Source: Pictodentalium vernedei
Taxonomy: Eukaryota > Mollusca > Scaphopoda > Dentaliida > Dentaliidae
NCBI GenBank assembly: GCA_031216915.1
Contig: CM062297.1
Coordinates: 545,994,971-546,058,970, forward strand
Direction: 5' to 3'
Length of the DNA stretch: 64,000 bases
Below are positions 31,317-41,332 of the stretch, piece by piece. Every line of letters starts with the position of its first letter. Within the stretch, counting starts at the first letter, position 1. Below the pieces are notes generated by a model. The model was not told where the DNA came from. It did no database searches and saw only the letters and a list, made by a program, of their open reading frames with translations. A program made the translations under genes and the position numbers.

Positions 31317-32072
31317 TTATATTTCTCTTATGTGAAATCGTATCGTCACTCTCTCTCCGTGAAGATCTAACAGTTCACCATTTTGATCCGTCAACGTGGT
31401 TTTGAGACTATACAACGTGTCTAAAATCACTGGTAGATAAACTAAATTTCGAGGTCGCTCCACAATCTTATAACCCGGCGACACGTTTGGAAAGAAGGAA
31501 TAGATCGTCGGTTGAGCGCTACCATTCACGTAGATTCCAGCAATCACGTCCATGTTCACCAGAATGCTATTGACAGTGAGAATGTCGACCGTATTTTCAG
31601 ATGCCGCGTGGCCTCGATACATCTTTCGATCGAATCCCAACATCTTGCCTATAGAATCGTCCGTGTTGAAATCCACACGAAAATCATCTTCCAAATCCAA
31701 CATCGTCTGTAAGGTATTAGGATTGGGAGCGAGTCTGATCTTGTTGCTTCCCTTTCCATCCGTCTTCATTCGCGTCTGAATGTAATGGTTCAAATCGTCT
31801 ATGTCGTAACTCCCTTTGGGAATTCGAAACTCCAACCAATCCGTTCCGTCGGAATACTTGAACGAGTTATTCTTTTTGGTGACGTTGGGAATGGAATAAT
31901 AAGTCTCCAGATTCACCAAAGCCATCTCGTATCTTTTCTCTCTATTCAATTCGATGGAAGGTTCGAATTTCGTAGCGAATCGAGTCGAATCGCCACTCAC
32001 CACGATTTGAATGGATTGTTTCGCAGCCGTATTCTCGGCTATCCGTTCTAACAATTCTCCATGTTCGAACAT
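31317..32072 (-). CDS. Penton-like minor capsid protein
   Basis: Intact, 251 residues, no membrane segment. It begins MFEHGELLERIAENTAAKQS and has beta-strand-like text throughout: ANFSFKYSD-type strands (NNSFKYSDGTDWLEFRIPKGSY), then DDLNHYIQTRM, and FFPNVSPGYKIVERPRNLVYLPV near the C-terminus. The size fits a single-jelly-roll penton of Polintons. Its position beside the packaging ATPase and virion genes supports a capsid vertex role. I infer the role from family context, since no catalytic motif is expected. Confidence 0.65.
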   Translation of the reverse strand: MFEHGELLERIAENTAAKQSIQIVVSGDSTRFATKFEPSIELNREKRYEMALVNLETYYSIPNVTKKNNSFKYSDGTDWLEFRIPKGSYDIDDLNHYIQTRMKTDGKGSNKIRLAPNPNTLQTMLDLEDDFRVDFNTDDSIGKMLGFDRKMYRGHAASENTVDILTVNSILVNMDVIAGIYVNGSAQPTIYSFFPNVSPGYKIVERPRNLVYLPVILDTLYSLKTTLTDQNGELLDLHGERVTIRFHIREI

Positions 32073-32129
32073 TATATTTTAATTTTATTTTTTTATTCAA
32101 AACTAATTATTTGAAGATTTATTATTTTT

Positions 32130-32952
32130 CTAATTTTTATTTTCACGCTCTATCTTATTATTATTACCATCGGAAACATAAAACTTGTCGAATCCGCACC
32201 GATATTTTCCGCGATTAAATTCGCTCGTCAAATCGATCACGATGAAATTGTAAAGTCCACCATCCCAAACCCTCTTGCAGAATCTCCTGAATTCCGCAGC
32301 GCTCATGTCGTTTGCGACGTAATCGCCGTAGATGTGATTGAGATTCTTGAGATCTTGGCAAAAGAGACATAGAAAATTAGCGTTCTCCCTTATCGTCTGT
32401 CTGGGCAATCGAAAATAATTCTGCGACAGGTAGAAACAGTCCACGTTGCTATGTCGACCCCTAACGTAATACGATTCGCATCGGTTCTGTCTCTCCAAAA
32501 AGCAGATCGTCGAAAATCATGAGATTCTTATCTTCCGATTTCAGTTCTCTAGGATCCGGAACGTCGCTAGCATTCTCATAAAATCGACACTCGACGTTCG
32601 AAGATGCATTTCTCTTCATCAGCTCCGTCGCCGCGCCGTCCAAAATGGTCGAGAGCGGAGCTCCACTCTTGTCGAATTCCTCCCTACTGTCAAAGATTCT
32701 GCTATGACGTCCTTGGGCAATCTGCGATCCATGCACTCTCGAAGCAATCTGTATTCGGGTTGAAACAAGCTCTTGCCAAACACAAACAATCTGTCGTAAT
32801 CCAACCAGTCGGGTCGGGACAACAGATTCATCAACAGATTGGTCTTTCCACAATTCGATTTTCCCACTATCAAACCTCTTATGCTCTTGGGAAAGAACTC
32901 GTTATTCAACGTTATTCGCGGCGTCGTTCCAAGACATATCTTTAATGTTCAT
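32130..32952 (-). pseudogene. FtsK/HerA-type genome-packaging ATPase, three frameshifts
   Basis: Overlapping minus-strand frames together make about 270 codons. The start ATG is at 32952 (MNIKDMSWND). Frame changes lie near 32915, 32695 and 32495. The Walker A motif GKSNCGKT is at about 32864-32841 in RGLIVGKSNCGKTNLL. The Walker B region KNLMIFDDLLF is at about 32526-32500. The C-terminal part has NVDCFYLSQNYFRLPR and NIDLTSEF-type text. Such ATPases pump DNA into the capsid. The motifs are intact, so the damage is confined to reading frame, but no full product is possible. Confidence 0.85.
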
Positions 32953-33053
32953 CTTTGTTTTATTTTTGTTTGTTTGTTATTTTAGATTCTTTTCAAACAC
33001 AAATTTTTTTATATTTTTCAAACTCTGTTTTTAATGTTATTATTATTATTTAT

Positions 33054-33434
33054 TTATATCGCACCGTCGCGAGTTCTCTTCAATCCGGATCCACTCGTCA
33101 TTTTGACTAAATCTTGTATGGGCACCACGGCATCCTTAAAATCTTTCCAACTTTTCGGCGTTCGCTCTAACGCAGCTCGCTTCGCCGGCGGACTGATCAA
33201 CTTGTCGATCAACGCGTCGGCTGCCCTCTTGCCAGCCACAGAAGCTATCCTACCACTGGCTTCGGAAGCGGCTTTCTTACCAGCATCCAAAGCCGTCTTC
33301 TTACCGACCTCAAACGCGGTCGATGCGAGTTTTCTACCCGCATCGCCCGTGAACGCTCGCATTATAGAATCGACGATGCCAGAACCGCCTTGAACGTAAG
33401 TTCTGACGTATCCCCTGTTCTTTATCACCAACAT
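33054..33434 (-). CDS. Alanine/lysine-rich minor virion protein
   Basis: Intact, 126 residues. It starts MLVIKNRGYVRTYVQGGSGI. The middle is a long Ala/Lys helix-forming region (TAFEVGKKTALDAGKKAASE, then ASVAGKRAADALIDK). The C-terminus has VVPIQDLVKMTSGSGLK. This order, with an RGYVRTYV start and a SGSGLK end, recurs in Polinton-like elements next to the ATPase gene. A core or protease-cleaved virion protein is likely by context only. Confidence 0.65.
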   Translation of the reverse strand: MLVIKNRGYVRTYVQGGSGIVDSIMRAFTGDAGRKLASTAFEVGKKTALDAGKKAASEASGRIASVAGKRAADALIDKLISPPAKRAALERTPKSWKDFKDAVVPIQDLVKMTSGSGLKRTRDGAI

Positions 33435-33594
33435 ATTTTATTTTTATGATATATTTATTGTTTTTTTCACTGGTAAATCGTTTTTGCCGTTTAAATACTT
33501 TTATTATTCTAGTGTAAGAATTTACTGTTTTATTTTTGTTTGTTTGTTTGTTTGTTTGTTTGTTTCTCTCTCTCTACTTATTATTATATACACA

Positions 33595-34500
33595 TCAATC
33601 CTTCAATTCGTTCATCAGCCTTTTATACTGGTTTTTATTCAAAACCTTCTGTCTCAACAATTCGTCAGATACGGCAACTATCTGATTATCTAATCCCGTG
33701 TTACCAGCCCGTCTGCTCGCCATCAACAAACTCAATCTCTGAGACAGAGCGTCGGAATCGCTCGGAAGAAAAGTGGTTTTCACCCCTTTGCCGGTCACCG
33801 ATTCGACGAACTTCTTGTTCATGTCCCATATGGGCTTCACCACTTTCGTCCACTTGTAACCTCTGTTGGCTTTGGGTCTCGTCTCTCTGGCATCGTTATT
33901 TCTCTTCATGGCGTGAGTCTGGACTAGAATGTCGCCGTAATTGTCGAAATCCTGTTCCGTGAAATCTCCAGGCTTGTCGTAAAGGAGCAATCTCCGCAGA
34001 CCATCGGTTACTTTATATTTATTCGAACCCACGATCAATTCATCATCGTCCATTTCCACCAACGTATCACCTACAAAAGTTCTACCCTCAGAATCCTTAT
34101 AAATTCCATACGACTGATCTCTCTTACCGCCATCATCATCGGACGATGCGATGCTACTAGTGGTGATAGTCGAAGCCGTATCATCAGACTCGCTCATATC
34201 TGTTTGAATTCCCGTGGGAACGTAATCCGGTGTAGATTGAACGGAATACCGATTTCCAAAACTAGGAGGCAACGAACCCATTCTCAAAAAACTCTCCTTT
34301 ATGGGTCTCAATTCTTCGACTATCTCCTTCCTGCTTCGCTCTTGACCCTCCGTCACGGGTTTAAATATTTTTGTGGCTTCGCGTCTGAGTTCCATCTCAC
34401 CGAGACGTCTTCTTCTCTCAGCTGACTGAATCGCCTTCTTAGCACGTAAATACTCGCCTAAAATTAAATCTCGGCGTCTAGGATCCATCTGGAAAAACAT
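33595..34500 (-). CDS. Conserved structural protein (DUF8207-like)
   Basis: Intact, 301 residues. An N-terminal coiled-coil-like Arg-rich region (YLRAKKAIQSAERRRRLGEM) is followed by a Ser/Asp-rich disordered stretch (residues about 105-130). A globular part then has SYGIYKDSEGRTFVGDTLVE, YKVTDGLRRLLLYDKPGDFT and YGDILVQTHAM. This last order matches a conserved domain common in animal transposon-borne proteins. The C-terminus is Lys/Arg-rich. It is the first gene of the minus block, just inside the right repeat. The exact function is unknown. Confidence 0.65.
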   Translation of the reverse strand: MFFQMDPRRRDLILGEYLRAKKAIQSAERRRRLGEMELRREATKIFKPVTEGQERSRKEIVEELRPIKESFLRMGSLPPSFGNRYSVQSTPDYVPTGIQTDMSESDDTASTITTSSIASSDDDGGKRDQSYGIYKDSEGRTFVGDTLVEMDDDELIVGSNKYKVTDGLRRLLLYDKPGDFTEQDFDNYGDILVQTHAMKRNNDARETRPKANRGYKWTKVVKPIWDMNKKFVESVTGKGVKTTFLPSDSDALSQRLSLLMASRRAGNTGLDNQIVAVSDELLRQKVLNKNQYKRLMNELKD

Positions 34501-34504
34501 CTTT

Positions 34505-34990
34505 CGTTTTAATTGTTTTTATTTATTTTTCAAAATTAAATGTTTAATTATATTTTTATGTTTTTGTGTTTTAAGTAATAAAAAAAAACTCTTTCCGTCT
34601 TAATATAATAATCTGAAAATATTCACATCTCAAACTGACTGTGTTAATTGAAGTTTAAAAAAATACGTTTAAACAGTACATGACAAACCGGTTTCTGATT
34701 TAACGCATTTTGACAGCAGTGTTTACATTTTGTCAAAAGATCTTCATTCATTCACACATCAATTCATCGAGTGTCGAATTAAGAGAGAATCCTTTGATGA
34801 CTGTTAAACAGTTTCAACATACAATGGAAAACTGATTTTAACAAATCTCTCTCCGATTGCTATCATGAATATATTAAAAGTTTTCACCACTCAAAACCTA
34901 ATTGAGCAGAAAATGCGTTTTAAACATTCCGATAAGTGTTTTTGACAAAACACGAATATCTATTACAGATCAACTCCCCTTCGAACAAAA
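34505..34990. other. Non-coding spacer inside right end of Polinton
   Basis: A/T-rich sequence with no convincing ORF between the last virion gene and the duplicated terminal segment. It likely carries the promoter of the minus-strand block. Confidence 0.4.
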
Positions 34991-35589
34991 AAACCCTCAA
35001 AACTCAATTTTTATCCGTCCCATCAACGGAAAACATCAATGTCTATAATACAGACTATATTCATAATCGACTCTTTTTGAACAAAAAACCTCATTCACTC
35101 ATTACGATAACATGTGTTAGTTTTTTTACTTCAGGAAGACGTGACTGGATTCGCGAATTTCCAACCACACCGACGACAACAACACTCTTCGTTCAGATCG
35201 AGTTTTTTTGCGAGAATCGAGCGATCCGATCGCTCGATCAGCTGAGTGTTTTTTTTTGAGAATTTCTCATAGTGGAGGAATTCTCAATAAACCCTCAAAA
35301 CTCAATTTTTATCCGTCCCATCAACAGAAAACATCAATGTCTATAATACAGACTATATTCATAATCGACTCTTTTTGAACAAAAAACCTCATTCACTCAT
35401 TACGATAACATGTGTTAGTTTTTTTACTTCAGGAAGACGTGACTGGATTCGCGAATTTCCAACACACACCGACGACAACAACACTCTTCGTTCAGATCGA
35501 GTTTTATTACGAGAATCGAGCGATCCGATCGCTCTATCAGCTGAGTGTTTTTTTTTTTTTTGAGAATTTCTCATAGTGGAGGAATTCTC
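34991..35589. repeat. Tandem duplication of the inner right terminal repeat
   Basis: Two copies of about 298 bp (34991-35286 and 35289-35589) are nearly identical. Each contains AAACCCTCAAAACTC, the ACACTCTTCGTTCAG stretch and the GAGAATTTCTCATAGTGG junction. The second copy belongs to the right inverted repeat; the first is an extra copy not present at the left end. Both hold the palindrome-rich GATCCGATCGCTC segment. Confidence 0.8.
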
Positions 35590-36076
35590 CTAATAATGTC
35601 ATAAATGGGAGAGAAAAAAAAACCCCACCGCCTCAAAACAATTGCAGGTTCTAGACCATCTGTACCAACGCAATTGCGGGTTCTGGACCGCTGGTCTAGA
35701 GTCCCCAAAACTGTTTTTTGATGATGACCCAGAATCTTTTGCTTTTGATCGCGTTCGCCGACGATGGATCGATGGTCTAATCTGCGATTGGAACGTCGAC
35801 GAAAAATTACGTACAAGATAAAAGTGAACTGTACAATTTCACCCTTTTTTTAAAAACGCGCGTTCACCACGAGTATTTGAACGTTAAAAGCGCGATCTAG
35901 GAGTCGCAACTGTACATGGGGGGGGGGGGGGGGGGGGGGGGGATTCAAGACCATATACAGTTTTTGTGAACAAGCGTGTGATTTAACACTGAATTCCACG
36001 TTGGTGAACGCATCGTGTGCGTATGTTTGTACACGTACATGTACAAGTGGTCGTAAACTCTCAAATATTACCTACT
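35448..36076 (-). repeat. Polinton right terminal inverted repeat
   Basis: About 629 bp, complementary to 16910-17520. It contains a G-tract (about 35919-35941) that is far longer than the matching C-tract at the left end, and it ends CTCAAATATTACCTACT at 36076. Confidence 0.93.
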
Positions 36077-36082
36077 ATTCTC
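36077..36082. repeat. Polinton target-site duplication (right)
   Basis: ATTCTC follows the last element base and matches 16904-16909. Confidence 0.92.
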
Positions 36083-36345
36083 TGTTTAACTGGAAGCCAA
36101 TGCAATTGTCTTAAAACAGGTGTTATGTGTTCAGAGCATTTGGTACCAGTAATTATCCTAGCAGCAATATTCTGAACTTTTTGAAGCTTGTGAATCAAAT
36201 ACTGCGGCACCAGATTATGCATATCTGGTGCACAATAGCTGGGAAAGAGTGGAAAATATGTACCTTTCTGTCTGATATGACTTTTCTGTCCTTTCATACT
36301 AAGATTCATATCAAAGATATGCTTCATACTAGATAGCAATGGCAA
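36083..36345 (-). mobile_element. LINE RT segment (right half of Polinton-split LINE)
   Basis: On the minus strand this reads YLIHKLQKVQNIAARIITG and QLHWLPVKQRI, the part of a LINE RT that directly precedes the tail at 16903. The ORF is interrupted exactly at the duplicated ATTCTC target. Upstream sequence is degraded (a shifted DYCAPDM segment), so the LINE copy was already damaged or 5' truncated. Confidence 0.85.
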
Positions 36346-36473
36346 CTTTCGATGGAATCAACGCAATTATTACGGCTCCAAAGAAGCAATGTTAGCTGTT
36401 TGACAAAAATATCTAATTCATTGTAAATTCACTTGGACGAGTAGAATGCGTTGTGATAGTGTCGTACAAGGTG

Positions 36474-36775
36474 GGGGGGGGGGGGGGGGGGGGTTATTCA
36501 TGGACATCAACAATGCATTGTGAGATGGCGGATTGTTTTTTACACGGTGGGAGTGACATTATTAGTGGACAGCAAGAATGTATTGTGACAGTGGCGAACT
36601 GTTTTTACATGATGAGAGGGTAGTTATTGATGGACAGCAAGAATGCGTTGTGACAGTTGCGGACCGTTTTACATGGTGCAGGGCGGGCATTATTGATGGA
36701 CAACAAGAATGCATTATGACAGTGGCAGACCGTTTTTACAGGGTGGGAGGATCGTTATTGATTGGACAGCAAGAA
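36474..36775. repeat. Imperfect short tandem repeats after a G-tract
   Basis: A G-run at about 36474-36493 is followed by four or five loose units of about 60 bp. Each contains GGACAGCAAGAATGCATTGTG-like text and TTTTTACAnGGTG. Open frames through it are artefacts of the repeat. Confidence 0.65.
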
Positions 36776-36873
36776 TGCATTAGAGCCTTACGAATCTCAA
36801 ATTTCGTGGCGAATCGAATCCCGAATCAAATTAGGCAGATCATTCCGAATAGAATCGAACCTCGAATTGAGTC

Positions 36874-36884
36874 TAACCCCTCTT
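36874..36884. repeat. SINE target-site duplication (left)
   Basis: TAACCCCTCTT, repeated at 37331-37341 on the other side of the SINE. Confidence 0.85.
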
Positions 36885-37294
36885 CAGGAGTGCGGTGGCG
36901 TTGCGGTAACCGGCTTTCGTCAGATCACCGAAGCTAAGAAACGTCGAGGCCGGTTAGTCCTTGGAGGGGTGACCGTCTGAGCGATCGATTCGGACTCCGT
37001 GTTGTGTCCTTGGGCAAGGCACTTCACCCCGATTGTCTCCACATAGAGGCACAATGACGCCGTGCACTAAGGCATACTGCACGTCGATGGTGCGCATGTT
37101 TTCAACCAATCTAACCCTGCCTGTGCTGCAGTGCGGGGTTACGATATTGGGGAGCTGGCAGCTGCTCGTCGTTGCTCGGCGGTTCTCTCCGGGTACTCCG
37201 GCTTCCTCCACCCGTAAAACTGTCACCGACACGATATGGCCTTGGCTGTTGATGTGTCGTTAAACCCTAATAAATAAATAAATAAATAAATCAA

Positions 37295-37330
<36 letters not shown>
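36885..37330 (+). mobile_element. 5S rRNA-derived SINE
   Basis: The head (about 36895-37000) resembles 5S rRNA: ACCGAAGCTAAGAAACGTCG then GGTTAGTCCTTGGAGGGGTG and ACCGTCTGAG, matching the 5S internal control region. The body has CCTTGGGCAAGGCACTTCACC and a segment ending TCCGGCTTCCTCCACCCGTAA. The tail is (AATA)n. Perfect 11-bp target duplications (TAACCCCTCTT) flank it at 36874-36884 and 37331-37341. The body is the same as in the tRNA-headed SINEs at 48875 and 51862. Confidence 0.85.
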
Positions 37331-37333
<3 letters not shown>

Positions 37334-37584
37334 CCCCTCTTTAAATTGTAAATATTGCAGCTTCTTCCGACAGTAGATATTGGCACCTCCAATGAAGTAT
37401 TGTATTCAAAGCTAACTCGTCTGTTTGGGCTAGTCAATAAAGAACACGGAATATTCCAGAACGAAATCAAAGTAGTTTCCTTGACCTCTTTTTCTATCAC
37501 CAGGTCTCCTACAGTAGGAGACCTGGTGATAGAAGAAGAGTTCCAGATGAGACACTTGACAGGTTTTTTTTTAGAACATCTCGC

Positions 37585-38065
37585 CAGTTCGAGAAGTTCG
37601 GAATCCGTGCGATTCCATTCGCTTCAAATCGAAGACTCACAGAGCCGTAGAACCCATGCTGAGATTTGTTTTGAGATCTGGTCCGCAATTATCTACGGAT
37701 ATTGATGTGGGAGCGGCGTCACCCACGCCTAAAAGACAGTGGCATGATGTTTCCCTGCTGTTTTTATGTACACAGACGAGGAGTCTACGACGACATATAT
37801 TAGCCACCGCAATCGGCTATGTCGAAATAAAGGGCGTGACAGACGTCCGCAGCTAACGCTATTTTGGGTTGTGGAAAATTTGGAAAGGAAGTTCAACTCA
37901 CATAGTTATAACTAAACGAAAAGTCACATATGACATATTAATTTTATAAACCTGGGTGAATGTCCTTGAACAAGTCAAGATGCCACGCTATTTTTGATAA
38001 TACTTGATACCTTGTGGCAATCTTTGATATTGAGGGTCTTTTAATAAGCCAAGCTGTCACGCAAT
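37585..38065 (+). repeat. Long dispersed repeat, copy 2
   Basis: Matches 11690-12225 in the same orientation, with small indels. It begins in the right end of the hAT-like element and extends past it, so the shared unit is larger than that element alone. Confidence 0.75.
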
Positions 38066-38097
38066 ATTTGATAATGCTGCATTCTATGTCGTCACCA

Positions 38098-38450
38098 TTA
38101 GGGCCCTGGCGAATCTCAAATTTTGGTTCTAATTGAATCCCGAATTGAATCGAATCAGGTTAAGGATTTCGAATCGAACCGAATCTCGAATCTTACTGCT
38201 CTTCAAAAAGTAAATATATCACACTTTTTACAATCGTAAATATTGCTCTTCTCCACTCATCCATTGTATTCAACGGCGACTTGTCTGTTTCGGCAAGTCA
38301 GTCACAATGAAAAAGAGTCAATGTTGTTTCAGAAGCGGACCCTCCTTGAACTCTTCTTCTATAATCAGGTCTCCTGTACAGGAGACCTGATAACAGAAGA
38401 AGTGTTCAGGAGGAGCATACTATCACCAAGAGCTTAGGAAGAGCATACTG
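38098..38450. mobile_element. hAT-like GATTC-ended fragment, third copy
   Basis: It starts AGGGCCCTGGCGAATCTC, carries GAATCGAATC repeats and a CAGGTCTCCTGTACAGGAGACCTG palindrome (38368-38391), and lacks a clear right end. Confidence 0.5.
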
Positions 38451-40087
38451 TCACCAATAGTACTCTACTCGGGGCAAAAGGCAAAAAGCTTTTAGGGGGA
38501 TAGGTTTGGGTTGGGGAGGTTGGTACCGATCCCCATATAACCTAACGAATTTACGCACCTTTTTGCAACTGTTTTTGCTGTTGAATGGATGGATGTGTAT
38601 TGTCTTTTAAGCAGAGGTTAAAATAAATTTGACTGTTCCAGAGGCTTGTTATCTTAATATTTTAAATATCCAACAGAACCCGGATATTCATTATGTTTTA
38701 ATCCCCTTATATCTATTATCACAATCTTGAGAAATTACTTCTAATATTTGTTGTCAAAGCTTTTTTGAGAATGTAATTTTTCCTTCCAGTTTTGTCCGGG
38801 AGCTGGTTCGGGAAATAACTATACAAAATACCTTTGTTCGACTGGAAGTGTGGCAATGGTTTGATTCAAACGACATATATGTATCTCCAGCGTATATGTA
38901 GGGGTGATAGTAAACATTTTAGGTGGGCATAAGGCAGGGGGCGCCACTTCAATTCATCCACCCAAAACTCTGAACATCTTCAATGTTTTTTTTTTTATGT
39001 GTTTGTTAATTTCTTATTGAAATATTTTAGAAATTCAGATTATTGGTTTATAGGGAAGCCTTCTTTGCTCTTCCTTTGTTCTGTTGAGAGGTTGAACTTA
39101 AGATAGTTTTATTATTATGCAGGACAAACGTCAAATTACAAACAAATATACAACACTGACAAAATGTTTTCCATAAATGTTGTATTCTTCTATTTATTGT
39201 TGTTCTAAATGGAAGTGTTGCATAATATTGACTGAGACTTTCAAAACTCTACTGTTTTTAGAAATAGTATAATTATCCTCTCCAATTCCCCACCCTCAAA
39301 AGAGAAAGATTTACAATAGTAAAACATTTACGGAAAACAGTGAACATGTGCAGTGGCGTAGTTACGGGGGGGGGGGGGGGGGGGGGCTTGACCCCCAAAA
39401 GTTTCGTTGCCCCAAAACATTGGCCCAGTGCAACTTTCACACAACATAGAACCTCAAAATGGTGTGGAACTGCACACGCTACACATGCCTCAGATTCGCT
39501 TTAAATTTTGCAAAATATCTCGGGGTGGGGGTGGTCTAGAACTAGTAATTAGTAACTAGAACATTCCGGTCAGTGCCCCCTCCTCCCACTTCCCTTTAGG
39601 GTAGTGAGAAGAGGGGAAAACGACTGGAGGGTCCTAGCTGGGACTAAGGGAGGTCCACGAAACACCACACAACGGTCTTTCAAATATCATCTTTGGCGCC
39701 CAAAACTGGCTAAGGCCAACCCTATTATAGAATCCTAGCTACGAGCCTGAACATGCGAAAATATGCCTATTTTCCAAAACTGTAATATTTGGAAAATTAT
39801 TGATGATACATATGAAGTTTTCACAGAGAAATCATTAATTTCAAGTTCCCTGATAAAAACATCCTCTCCAATGTTGGTTATTTTGGTGTAATTCGATATT
39901 TGTTCTGTTCCAGAGTAGTACAATCTATGTGAAAACTCCAGAAAGAGAAGCTGTGATTATTTAATGTGGCAAAAAAGTTTAGTTTCACCCATATATTATG
40001 ACATAGACGCTTTATTTTATATATCGATGATAGAACTATGTCCCTCCTCAATACTGCGTGAGGCTTGAGACAAAACTACTACTTATT
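38451..40087. other. Intergenic, nothing recognised
   Basis: No supported gene. It contains a G-tract at 39367-39386 following GTGGCGTAGTTAC, a sequence often seen at ends of non-autonomous DNA elements, but no partner end was found. Confidence 0.45.
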
Positions 40088-40339
40088 TTAACCCTTTACC
40101 TAACATGAAAAGCAGACGACACTTGCAAAAAAATTCTTGAATACCTAATGTTTTTCATTTTTTGTCTCAAAAACATAGGTTATGACCCCCTCATTGGAAC
40201 GAGCACGACGAGCTCGTTCCAATGAGGGGTCATAACCTATATTTTTGAGACAAAAAATGAAAAAAATAACGAAAATTAACTGGTGATTTTTGAGAATAGC
40301 GCTGGCCGGTTTTCAAGGTTACGTTGGGTAAAGGGTTAA
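40088..40339. mobile_element. TTAA palindromic MITE, subfamily A (copy 2)
   Basis: TTAACCCTTTACC to GTAAAGGGTTAA, with a CCCTCATTGGAACGAGC...GCTCGTTCCAATGAGGG centre and GTCTCAAAAACAT arms. Same family as 11281-11521. Confidence 0.88.
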
Positions 40340-40782
40340 TCAAAATTTGCGAGCGAAATTGATTCCTATACGATGTCACCAGGTGCGTAGCTAGCTCAAA
40401 ATATGGGGGGAGGGGACTAACCCTATGTTACCCTGCTGATAACGCAAATTATCATCTTTACTCCCCCCCCCCCTCCCCCAGACACACACACACGTCCTAA
40501 AAACGCACAACTGGACTGTCATTTAAACACCCAATTCTTATAAAACAAATGATTGCCGGACACCAGACTTGGCGAGATGAATTATTATCAACATCCACGC
40601 AGGGTAATATCCCTTCAACTTAAAATTGTATCCCCTGTTGGTGGGGTGATTGATTGACCTTCTGGGCGCCACCCGCCCAGCCACTGCCCCTCGAACGGAT
40701 AGCTCAAGAATTTTGGGAGTTGTAATACAGGCAATATGTCCACGCATTCGTTTACCAGGTAATAAACATCATCATCAGCATG

Positions 40783-40893
40783 AAGCACCGGGTTGCATAT
40801 TGCTCAGCCGTGGAAAGTGTACGAGGCAAAAAAAATCATCAACAACAAAATTTTAATTAATGAAGCACCGGATTGCATATTGCACACCCGTGG
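40783..40893. repeat. Short direct repeat pair
   Basis: GAAGCACCGG(G/A)TTGCATATTG and CCGTGGAAAGTG occur twice, about 79 bp apart. A related GAAGCACCG occurs in the palindrome at 7697. Confidence 0.6.
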
Positions 40894-41093
40894 AAAGTGC
40901 CCAGACCACAGCGGCCGTCCTGTGCCCCCCGGATTGACACCCATGGAGGTCACTAAATTCCATACTGCGCGAGGAGTTTGCTCTGGAACCTATAAATAAT
41001 TAACAGGTAAAATTAGATCTGAAGGTGAGGTCATAGTTTGATGTTTGAAAGGTATATGAAATTAACAGGGCAATTCAATGTAGAAATACCCGG

Positions 41094-41332
41094 TTAACTC
41101 TTTACAAACGAATCGCCCGCATCCGCCCGCGTAATATGCAAATTCAGCAGCTGAAAAAATATTATTTTTCGAAAAATTTCAACAAAACCATATCATGTGA
41201 CCCCTCTTTGGAACGAGCTCGTTCCAAAGAGGGGTCACATGATATGGTTTTGTTGGAAGTTTTTGAAAAAATTTAAAAAATGATATTTAAAATAGTACAT
41301 TTTGAAATCGTCTGTGTTGGGTAATGGGTTAA
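41094..41332. mobile_element. TTAA palindromic MITE, subfamily B (copy 1)
   Basis: TTAACTCTTTAC to GTAATGGGTTAA. The centre is CCCCTCTTTGGAACGAGC with its complement. The arms carry CAAAACCATATCATGTGA instead of the subfamily A arms. Confidence 0.85.

Larger units (their letters stand above)
16910..36076. mobile_element. Polinton/Maverick (adintovirus-like) provirus, complete
   Basis: A 19,167-bp element with inverted ends starting AGTAGGTAATATTTGAGAG and a 6-bp target duplication. Its gene set is that of a virus: protein-primed PolB, retroviral-type integrase, capsid and penton-like proteins, adenain-like protease, packaging ATPase, fibre-like and minor virion proteins, and an apoptosis inhibitor. 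Polintons integrate with their own integrase, and relatives called adintoviruses are thought to form virions. The right-half virion genes are on the minus strand, and convergent and divergent blocks alternate. Seven genes are broken and the rest are open. Its size and termini match the group's usual 15-20 kb and 5'-AG. Confidence 0.95.
36784..37655. mobile_element. hAT-like GATTC-ended element, second copy, with nested SINE
   Basis: The left end AGAGCCTTACGAATCTC and the right end CTCACAGAGCCGTAGAACCC match the element at 10149-11806. A 5S-type SINE is inserted at 36885-37330. A palindrome around CAGGTCTCCTACAG/AGGAGACCTG lies at 37496-37530. Confidence 0.45.

Noticed and set aside
35919..35941. 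G-tracts as quadruplex regulators
   Set aside because: Long G-runs occur at many unrelated places here and differ in length between the two terminal repeats, so slippage or assembly noise is more likely than a function.
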